From Prevotellaceae bacterium (GTDB lineage: Bacteria; Bacteroidota; Bacteroidia; Bacteroidales; UBA932), in contig JAIRMD010000081.1 of assembly GCA_031258915.1 (NCBI GenBank), forward strand, positions 1 through 5,797: 5,797 nt of DNA. The letters run 5' to 3'. Positions 1-4,717 of the stretch are shown here, piece after piece. The number at the start of each line of letters is the position of its first letter. The stretch's first letter is position 1. The notes under the pieces are model-generated. The model did not search any database and was not told the origin of the DNA. It was given only the letters and a program-made list of their open reading frames with translations. The translations under genes and the position numbers were made by a program.

Positions 1-126
1 GTTTACCCCTACCCCAGCAGGCTCTACATCGACTACGTGAACGAAACCGTCAGGAGCTCGGCTGACTCCACCGGCAACATTCCGGTCAACGTGGAGTACC
101 GCATTATGCGGAAAAAGAAAAAGTGA
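1..126 (+). CDS. C-terminal end of an unidentified protein (5' end outside window)
   Basis: An open frame runs in from the left edge in frame 1 and ends with TGA at 124-126, leaving 41 codons. The visible tail includes YPSRLYIDYVNETVR, then GNIPVNVEYRIM, and ends in a run of four lysines after Arg. There is no membrane segment, metal motif or repeat in this fragment, and I do not recognise the family. The reading is supported by the lack of stops, by codon usage like that of the downstream genes, and by the frame closing just before a GC-rich intergenic region with a promoter. Function cannot be stated. The 125-base gap and the promoter at 232-239 suggest it is not in the same transcription unit as lemA, although it has the same orientation. 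Confidence 0.6.
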   Translation, partial: VYPYPSRLYIDYVNETVRSSADSTGNIPVNVEYRIMRKKKK

Positions 127-132
127 GGGGGC

Positions 133-169
133 GCAGCGTCCCGCCGCCGGCAGCTACGCTGCACGCGGG
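133..169 (+). other. GC-rich inverted repeats after the upstream gene; possible fold or weak terminator
   Basis: Starting 7 bases after the upstream stop, GCAGCGT (133-139) is the exact inverse complement of ACGCTGC (156-162), leaving a 16-base GC-rich loop. CCCGC (140-144), inside that loop, is complementary to GCGGG (165-169), beyond the second arm. The two stems interleave, which is the topology of an H-type pseudoknot. A small GGCTT/AAGCC repeat follows at 172-182. No T-run follows directly (the nearest T-rich stretch is around 191-205), so this is not a classical intrinsic terminator. It could still slow or end transcription of the upstream gene. GC-rich sequence makes 7-bp stems fairly common, so confidence is low. 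Confidence 0.25.
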
Positions 170-231
170 CAGGCTTAAAGCCACAAGATATCTTTCGTAT
201 TCTTTAACAACTTTTCGTGGAAGAATTGGTG

Positions 232-239
232 TATATTTG
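232..239 (+). promoter_or_regulatory. Bacteroidota-type -7 promoter element upstream of lemA
   Basis: TATATTTG matches the TAnnTTTG -7 consensus of the Bacteroidota primary sigma factor exactly, and it lies in an AT-rich part of an otherwise GC-rich region. The upstream element (TTTG or TTG about 19-21 bases further upstream) is not well matched: TTTTCG at 212-217 and TTTAAC at 203-208 are the nearest candidates. Transcription would start a few bases after the element, near 244-247, so the leader before the first ATG at 252 would be only about 5-8 bases. It would be about 25 bases before the third in-frame ATG at 270. This is the only well-placed match to the consensus in an intergenic region of the window. 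It probably drives lemA and the TPM gene, and possibly the aro genes by read-through. Confidence 0.6.
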
Positions 240-251
240 CACAGCTAAAAC

Positions 252-275
252 ATGAAAAAGATGAAAAAGATGAAA
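252..275 (+). repeat. 9-base tandem repeat carrying three in-frame start codons of lemA
   Basis: ATGAAAAAG occurs twice in tandem (252-260 and 261-269) and is followed by a partial third copy starting ATGAAA at 270. Each copy begins with an ATG in the lemA frame, so three alternative starts are spaced 9 bases apart right after the promoter. A change in copy number would keep the frame and alter only the number of basic residues before the signal peptide core and the leader length. Confidence 0.7.
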
Positions 276-854
276 CGATTAATTTTTGTAGCGTTGTTTG
301 CGGCATCGTCGGCAGCTATGCTGTCGTCGTGCTCGTACTACAACAAACCTGTAACCATGCAGGAAAAGGTAGACGCCGCCTGGGCGCAGGTGCAAAACCA
401 GTACCAGCGTCGCTCCGACTTAATCCCGAATCTGGTGGAAACCGTGAAAGGTTACGCCAAGCACGAGGCGCAAACGCTGGAAGGCGTGGTGGAGGCTCGC
501 GCTCGCGCAACGCAGGTGGTCATCAGCCCCGAACGGCTGGACGAGGCTTCCCTCAAAAGATTTCAGGCAGCGCAGAGCGGGGTCAGCTCGGCGCTGGGGC
601 GGCTGATGGCAATAGCCGAAAGTTACCCCGACCTCAAAGCTAACCAGAATTTTCTGGAGCTGCAGGCGCAGCTGGAGGGAACGGAAAATAGGATTGCGGT
701 AGAGCGCCGCAGCTTCAACGAGGTTACGCGCGAGTACAACGCCTACATTCGCCGCTTCCCCAACAATATTTTTGCGGGTATGTTCGGCTTCGAAAAAAGG
801 GCCTACTTTGAGGCCGACCCCGGCGCCGAAAAAGCCCCTGATGTGAAATTCTAA
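252..854 (+). CDS. lemA: LemA family lipoprotein
   Basis: A 200-residue protein of the LemA family, whose molecular role is still poorly defined. Residues 10-24 are a hydrophobic signal segment ending in a lipobox, L24-S25-S26-C27, so the mature protein should be lipid-anchored at Cys27. The +2 residue is Ser and the CSYYN stretch lacks the acidic residues of a Bacteroidota surface-export signal, so a periplasm-facing location is the simplest reading. The family signature is clear: WAQVQNQYQRRSDLIPNLVE (44-63), the Glu/Ala-rich helix around VVEARARAT (79-87), YPDLKAN (125-131), then QLEGTENRIAVERRSFNEV (140-158), YNAYIRRFPNNIFAGMFGF (162-180) and a terminal DVKF. The start is uncertain: the protein begins MKKMKKMKR, with in-frame ATGs at 252, 261 and 270, and even the third keeps a full signal peptide. 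The gene ends one base before the TPM gene, a pairing common in bacteria that suggests a shared envelope role. Confidence 0.93.
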   Translation: MKKMKKMKRLIFVALFAASSAAMLSSCSYYNKPVTMQEKVDAAWAQVQNQYQRRSDLIPNLVETVKGYAKHEAQTLEGVVEARARATQVVISPERLDEASLKRFQAAQSGVSSALGRLMAIAESYPDLKANQNFLELQAQLEGTENRIAVERRSFNEVTREYNAYIRRFPNNIFAGMFGFEKRAYFEADPGAEKAPDVKF

Positions 855-855
855 C

Positions 856-1605
856 ATGCCGGCAATGAGAACATGCAGCTTTTTGGCGGCGCTGCTTATC
901 GCTGGGCTGGCGCGGGCGCAAAGCCTCCCGCAGCCTATGCAGCCTCCGCGCATGGTAAACGATTTTGCCGGTATGCTCTCACCTCAGCAGCAGCGGCTAC
1001 TGGAGCGCAAGCTGCAGGATTACCACGACTCAACTTCTACGCAAGTATACGTCATCACCCTGGCCGACGCTCAGGGGTACACGCTCGCGCAGCTCTCGCC
1101 CATGTTCTTCAAAGAGTGGGGCATAGGGCAAAAAGACAAAAACAACGGCGCGCTTATCCTCATCAAACCCAAGCAGGAAAACGAGTACGGCGATGTATTC
1201 ATCGGCACGGGGTACGGCATGGAGGGTGCGCTGCCCGATGTCTACTGCAAGCGCATCGTTGAGCAGGTGATGATCCCGCATTTCCGCCGCGAGGATTACT
1301 ACCAGGGTATAGACAGCGCCGTAAGCGCCATCATTGACTACGCCTCGGGCGAATATAAAGCGGATAAATCCGAGCAGGGTGGCAGCCCCGGAAGCCTCAT
1401 TCCGCTTGCCATTTTTGCTTTGCTCATCATCATTTTTTTTACCGGGCGCAAGGGTGGAGGCAAAGGCAAAGGCGTGGGCAATGCCATTGCCTTTTTTCTC
1501 CCGTTTCTGCTGGGCGGAGGACGAAGAGGAGCCTCGCCCGGCGGCGGATTTGGCGGCGGCGGCGGCGGAATGTCCGGTGGTGGAGGCGCCGGCGGACGGT
1601 GGTAG
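856..1605 (+). CDS. TPM-domain (YgcG-like) secreted membrane-anchored protein with Gly-rich tail
   Basis: A 249-residue protein. Residues 1-21 form a signal peptide (hydrophobic core FLAALLIAGLA) with an ARA|Q cleavage site after residue 21. The TPM domain spans about 36-162: VNDFAGMLSPQQQRLLERKL (34-53), QVYVITL (63-69), KEWGIGQKDKNNGALILI (86-103), FIGTGYGMEGALPD (115-128) and the PHFRREDYYQGIDSAV helix (141-156). A hydrophobic segment at about 181-197 (LIPLAIFALLIIIFF) should anchor it in the membrane. A short basic Gly/Lys linker and a second, weaker hydrophobic stretch (207-220) follow. The C-terminus is almost pure glycine and ends GGRW, typical of this family. The TPM domain would face the periplasm. 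Some TPM relatives have phosphatase activity, but no biochemical role can be assigned here. ATG 856 is used; an in-frame ATG at 865 would also keep the signal peptide. The start lies one base after the lemA stop, so the two are co-transcribed and probably coupled. Confidence 0.88.
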   Translation: MPAMRTCSFLAALLIAGLARAQSLPQPMQPPRMVNDFAGMLSPQQQRLLERKLQDYHDSTSTQVYVITLADAQGYTLAQLSPMFFKEWGIGQKDKNNGALILIKPKQENEYGDVFIGTGYGMEGALPDVYCKRIVEQVMIPHFRREDYYQGIDSAVSAIIDYASGEYKADKSEQGGSPGSLIPLAIFALLIIIFFTGRKGGGKGKGVGNAIAFFLPFLLGGGRRGASPGGGFGGGGGGMSGGGGAGGRW

Positions 1606-1610
1606 GGGAA

Positions 1611-1680
1611 ACTAAAAACTAAAAACTAAAAGGTAAAAACTAAAAACTAAAAGGTAAAAACTAAAAGGTAAAAGTTAAGA
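1611..1680 (+). repeat. Heptanucleotide tandem repeat array between the TPM gene and aroB
   Basis: Nine exact 7-base units fill 1611-1673 and a degenerate tenth (GTTAAGA) fills 1674-1680. There are two unit types, ACTAAAA (A) and GGTAAAA (G), in the order A A A G A A G A G. This includes two perfect 21-base copies of A-A-G at 1618-1638 and 1639-1659. TAA occurs every 7 bases, so all three + frames are closed repeatedly. The array starts 5 bases after the TPM stop codon and ends 12 bases before the aroB ATG. The + strand is A-rich with very few T, so the mRNA leader of aroB would be nearly unstructured. There is no terminator hairpin and no TAnnTTTG in this spacer. Arrays of short heptamers are known from other bacteria such as cyanobacteria. 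This is not a CRISPR array. Confidence 0.9.
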
Positions 1681-1692
1681 GATGATGTTGCT

Positions 1693-2709
1693 ATGAAGGA
1701 AATATCTCTGCACGGCTCGCGCATTTTGATAGGCGAGGCAGCGGCTAACGTCCACAAATACTTACCGCCTGCGCACGTTGTTGTCATTACCGACAGCAAC
1801 GTGCGCAGGCATTACGGTGCGCTGTGCGGCGCTTTTCCAACCATAACAATTGAGGCCGGCGAGCCGCACAAAACGCTTGCAACCATCGACTACATCACCT
1901 CAGAGCTCGTTCGCCTTGAGGCCGACCGCAAAACATTCATACTCGGCGTGGGGGGCGGCATTGTGTGCGATGTGGCGGGGTTCGCGGCCTCCGTGTTCAT
2001 GCGCGGGCTGCCCTTTGGATTTGTCTCTACCTCCTTGCTTTCGCAGGTTGATGCGAGCGTGGGCGGAAAAAATGGCGTGAACTACAGGGGGTACAAAAAT
2101 ATGCTGGGCGTATTTGCGCAGCCGCAGCTTGTTGTATGCGACCCGCTGAGCATGGCTACGCTTCCGCAAAAAGAGTTCGTTGCTGGCTTTGCGGAGATTG
2201 TAAAGGCGGCAATGATTGCCAGCGCTACGCTGTTTGATTATGTAGAAAAAAATGCAGAGAAAGCGCTGCGCAAAGACCCGCAAACGCTCGAGCACATGGT
2301 GTACAAGTCGGTGAAAATAAAGGCCGACATCGTTGCGGTGGATGAGCGCGAGCAGGGCGAGCGGCGCAAGCTCAACCTTGGCCACACCTTTGCGCACGCC
2401 ATCGAAAAAAATACGACGCTCTCGCACGGCGAAGCGGTGAGCGTTGGCCTCTGCAAGGCCTCGCAGGTGGCGGTTACGCTGGGGTTGATGAGCGCAGATG
2501 AGCTGCAAAGGGTAGAAAATATTTTGCAGCGCCTCGCCCTGCCTACCACCGTCACCATTCCCGGCGCCGAGCTGTACGCCGCTATGCGCAAGGATAAAAA
2601 GAAAAGCGGAGATGCCATTCACCTGGTTTTGCCGGTAGGTATCGGGCGCTGCGAAATTCGAGAGGTCTCGCTCGCAACGCTCAGCAGCTTAGTAGCAGCG
2701 GGGAGCTGA
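1693..2709 (+). CDS. aroB: 3-dehydroquinate synthase
   Basis: Catalyses shikimate pathway step 2, converting DAHP to 3-dehydroquinate with NAD+ and a divalent metal in the cytosol. The 338 residues are slightly short of the usual 350-370 but the protein looks complete. The N-terminal nucleotide-binding half contains VVITDSNV (30-37), EPHKTL (57-62), LGVGGGIVCDVAGFAAS (84-100), MRGLPFGFVSTSLLSQVDASVGGK (103-126) and KNMLGVF (135-141). The metal ligands can be identified by position: Glu168 in AGFAEIVK, His231 in LNLGHTFAHAIE and His245 in LSHGEAV. His235 matches the second active-site histidine. RKDKKKSGDAIHLVLPVGIG (299-318) is the usual C-terminal lysine-rich signature. ATG 1693 is chosen because it gives the normal family N-terminus; the nearby ATGs at 1682 and 1685 lie in another frame and meet a stop at once. 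No Shine-Dalgarno sequence is seen. It is the first gene of the aro cluster, preceded by the heptamer array and followed 32 bases later by aroD. A long hairpin lies inside at 1767-1810. Confidence 0.97.
   Translation: MKEISLHGSRILIGEAAANVHKYLPPAHVVVITDSNVRRHYGALCGAFPTITIEAGEPHKTLATIDYITSELVRLEADRKTFILGVGGGIVCDVAGFAASVFMRGLPFGFVSTSLLSQVDASVGGKNGVNYRGYKNMLGVFAQPQLVVCDPLSMATLPQKEFVAGFAEIVKAAMIASATLFDYVEKNAEKALRKDPQTLEHMVYKSVKIKADIVAVDEREQGERRKLNLGHTFAHAIEKNTTLSHGEAVSVGLCKASQVAVTLGLMSADELQRVENILQRLALPTTVTIPGAELYAAMRKDKKKSGDAIHLVLPVGIGRCEIREVSLATLSSLVAAGS
1767..1810 (+). repeat. Long near-perfect inverted repeat inside aroB (19-bp stem, 6-base loop)
   Basis: Arm 1767-1785 (GCCTGCGCACGTTGTTGTC) pairs with arm 1792-1810 (GACAGCAACGTGCGCAGGC) around the loop ATTACC (1786-1791). 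The outer 14 pairs are perfect Watson-Crick. The only exception in 19 is T1781 with G1796, which is a G-U pair in RNA. The stem covers aroB codons 25-40 and begins 74 bases after the ATG. No T-run follows, so it is not an intrinsic terminator. Its residues fall in the normal family alignment (around VVVITDSNV), so it is not an inserted element. Confidence 0.9.
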
Positions 2710-2741
2710 GGCGTATCCATAACCATACACACCAACACGGC

Positions 2742-3419
2742 ATGATATTAGTAGAAAAGGTAAGCGACCCAAGAATCTGCGTCAGCATAACCACCCCCAA
2801 CATTACAGACTGCTCAACCATAGCGCAGAACAGCGCTATGGTTGAGCTGCGCCTCGACCTGATGCAGCTGGATTTGGAGCAGGTGAAGCCGCTGCTTCAG
2901 CGCGAGGAGCTGCTGACAATTGCAACATGCCGCGAAGGTAAATTTAGCACATCCGACCGCTTGCGGCAGCTGCAATTTGTCATCCGGAACGGCGCAAGCT
3001 ACGTGGATATTGAGGTAGAATCCGGCGAAGCCTACCGCACAGCGCTGGTAAAGCTTGCCAAAGAGCACGGCTGCAAAATCATCATATCGTACCACAACTT
3101 TGAGCAAACGCCCGGCTTGCCGGAAATGCGAAAAATTATTGCCGATTGCCGCAGCATGGATGCCAATGTAGTAAAGCTGGCCACAGCAGCCCACTCAACG
3201 TGCGACAGCGCAAGGGTTTTGTCGCTCTACGAGGGCGAAAGCAACCTTGTGGCCTTTGCTATGGGCAACGCCGGAAAAATTACCCGCTTGGCCTGCCTCT
3301 ACCTTGGCGCACCGTTTACCTACGCTGCACCTGCACCCGGCATGGAAGCTGCCCCCGGACAAATTTCGGTGAGAAGCATGAGCTCCATGATGCGTAAGCT
3401 CGAAGATTCAATAATTTGA
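2742..3419 (+). CDS. aroD: 3-dehydroquinate dehydratase, type I
   Basis: Catalyses step 3, the syn-dehydration of 3-dehydroquinate to 3-dehydroshikimate through a Schiff base. At 225 residues it is the normal size for a class I aldolase-fold enzyme, and it is unrelated to type II AroQ. Key residues are visible: Glu35 and Arg37 in VELRLD (34-39), the YVDIE strand (87-91), His118 in IIISYHNFEQTP (113-124), the Schiff-base Lys145 in NVVKLAT (142-148), Met174 in AFAMG (171-175), Arg182 in GKITRLACLYLGAPFTYA (178-195) and Gln207 in APGQISV (204-210). ATG 2742 gives the expected N-terminus. The gene follows aroB after 32 bases without a visible promoter or Shine-Dalgarno site. Its TGA stop overlaps the aroE-aroK ATG by one base. 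A perfect 15-bp inverted repeat lies at 2812-2847, over the codons leading into the catalytic Glu35. The assignment is firm; only the start is slightly open. Confidence 0.95.
   Translation: MILVEKVSDPRICVSITTPNITDCSTIAQNSAMVELRLDLMQLDLEQVKPLLQREELLTIATCREGKFSTSDRLRQLQFVIRNGASYVDIEVESGEAYRTALVKLAKEHGCKIIISYHNFEQTPGLPEMRKIIADCRSMDANVVKLATAAHSTCDSARVLSLYEGESNLVAFAMGNAGKITRLACLYLGAPFTYAAPAPGMEAAPGQISVRSMSSMMRKLEDSII
2812..2847 (+). repeat. Perfect inverted repeat inside aroD (15-bp stem, 6-base loop)
   Basis: GCTCAACCATAGCGC (2812-2826) is the exact inverse complement of GCGCTATGGTTGAGC (2833-2847), with loop AGAACA (2827-2832). It covers aroD codons 24-36 and starts 70 bases after the ATG. No T-tract follows. 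The right arm encodes the conserved VEL of VELRLD, so this is ordinary coding sequence that also forms a strong hairpin. Copies of AACCATA from the left arm also occur at 2721-2727, in the aroB-aroD gap. Confidence 0.92.
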
Positions 3420-4717
3420 TGAACCTGTTTGCTATTACCGGAAATCCTGTGCTACACAGCAAAAGCCCCATACTGTTTGGCGCTGCTTACCCTTCTCATG
3501 CCGACACATTCGCCTACTTTCGCTTGGCGGCGCAATCGGCGGCGGAGGCGGGGCTGCTGTTTGATGAGCTGGGGCTAAGCGGAATGAATATTACCGCGCC
3601 CTTCAAAAGCGACGCGGCGCAGCTGGCCGGCTTGCGCGCGCCGGAGGTGCAGGCGCTCAATGCCTGCAATACGTTAGCGCTGGAGCATAGCATAAAATGC
3701 TGCTACAACACCGATATTTTTGGCGTGCTGGGTAGCCTCGAAGAGGCCGGAGTTGCCATCGCCGGAAAGCGCTGCTTAGTGCTGGGCGCAGGAGGCGCAG
3801 GAAGCGCTGCGGCCTATGCGCTGCACACGGCCGGCGGCGCCGTTACCGTTGCCAACCGCACGGTGGACAAAGCGCGACGGCTGGCAGAAAGCACAGGTTG
3901 CAGCTTCGCCGGCCTGAGCGACGTTGCCGGCATTGCCCCCCAAACCGACATCATTGTAAACACGCTCTACAAAGGCGTGGATGTGATAGACGAGGCGTGG
4001 CTCAAGCCGCAGCACGCTATTGTCGATGCCATTTACCACGGGTCAGCGCTGCAGGCAAAGGCGCAGCGCGTCGGCTGCAAGTTTATCGACGGTGCCGGCT
4101 GGCTGCTGCATCAGGGCGTGCCTGCCTACCACAGGTTTACAGGCATACCGCCCGACGTGGAGAGCATGAAAAAAGCCACGCTGACGCAAAAGCTGCCAAA
4201 GCATATTTCGCTCATCGGGTTTATGGGAGCCGGAAAGAGTACGGTTGCGCCTTTGCTTGCAGCTATGCTGGGCATACCCGCCGTGGACATTGACGCTACG
4301 CTGAAAGCGCGGTGCGGCGTTGACATTCCGCAGCTGATAGGCGAAAAGGGCGAGGCGTACTTCAGGGAGCAGGAGCGTGCCGTGCTTGAGGAGGCGCTGG
4401 CTGCTGCCGCGCCTTCCGTCATTTCGTGCGGCGGCGGGGCAGCTACGCAGCCGTTGCTCAGCAAGCGGCTCAAGGAAAACAGCATTGTTGTGTGGCTCTA
4501 CGCTTCTCCCGAGCGCTGCCTAAGCCGCATCAGCGTCGACACGCGGCCGCTGCTGGCGCAGCACGCCAACCCGCAGCAAGCTGCCGCAGAGCTATTCGAA
4601 AAGCGAAAATTTTTGTACGCAAAAACGGCGTGGATGCTCATAAGCAGCGCCGCCCGCAGCGCAGAACAGGTAAGCCGGCTTATCTATGACGAAATCAGTA
4701 AAGCCATCAACGGTTAG
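3419..4717 (+). CDS. aroEK: Bifunctional shikimate dehydrogenase / shikimate kinase (AroE-AroK fusion)
   Basis: One 432-residue chain for steps 4 and 5: NADPH-dependent reduction of 3-dehydroshikimate to shikimate, then ATP-dependent phosphorylation to shikimate 3-phosphate. The AroE part is about 1-245. It has NPVLHSKSP (9-17, substrate serines 14 and 16), NITAPFK with catalytic Lys63, NTD with Asp99 (97-99), the nucleotide loop GAGGAG (123-128), NRT (146-148, NADP preference) and DGAGWLLHQG with Gln232. The AroK part is about 262-432. It has Walker A GFMGAGKST (267-275), VDID (289-292), EKGEAYFREQE with Arg316 (309-319), CGGG (337-340), TRPLL with Arg376 (375-379) and Arg396. The linker is only about 15-20 residues. 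All catalytic residues are present, so both halves should be active. ATG 3419 is preferred to the in-frame TTG at 3416 because it overlaps the aroD stop as TGATG, the usual coupling arrangement, and gives the family start MNLFAITG. aroA overlaps its 3' end by 32 bases. Confidence 0.95.
   Translation: MNLFAITGNPVLHSKSPILFGAAYPSHADTFAYFRLAAQSAAEAGLLFDELGLSGMNITAPFKSDAAQLAGLRAPEVQALNACNTLALEHSIKCCYNTDIFGVLGSLEEAGVAIAGKRCLVLGAGGAGSAAAYALHTAGGAVTVANRTVDKARRLAESTGCSFAGLSDVAGIAPQTDIIVNTLYKGVDVIDEAWLKPQHAIVDAIYHGSALQAKAQRVGCKFIDGAGWLLHQGVPAYHRFTGIPPDVESMKKATLTQKLPKHISLIGFMGAGKSTVAPLLAAMLGIPAVDIDATLKARCGVDIPQLIGEKGEAYFREQERAVLEEALAAAAPSVISCGGGAATQPLLSKRLKENSIVVWLYASPERCLSRISVDTRPLLAQHANPQQAAAELFEKRKFLYAKTAWMLISSAARSAEQVSRLIYDEISKAING

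Noticed and set aside
420..953. 177-codon minus-strand frame opposite lemA and the TPM gene start
   Set aside because: It spans the end of one clear gene and the start of another, with no motif or promoter of its own.
1606..1692. Terminator or CRISPR array between the TPM gene and aroB
   Set aside because: There is no inverted repeat followed by T on the + strand, and the 7-base units have no spacers, so it is a simple tandem repeat.
1900..2622. 240-codon open frame on the minus strand opposite aroB
   Set aside because: It lies wholly opposite an unmistakable aroB, its translation shows no family motif, and long antisense frames are expected in GC-rich coding sequence.
3416..3418. TTG as the start of aroE-aroK
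   Set aside because: The adjacent ATG at 3419 gives the normal family N-terminus and the TGATG coupling overlap with the aroD stop, so a TTG start is not needed.
3648..3668. 7-bp stem TGCAGGC/GCCTGCA in aroE as a third member of the hairpin series
   Set aside because: It is only 7 bp, about 230 bases from the start codon, and similar to the background level of short stems in these genes.
3715..3722. TATTTTTG, an exact match to TAnnTTTG inside aroE
   Set aside because: It lies deep inside the coding region with no upstream element and no gene start downstream, so it is probably chance.
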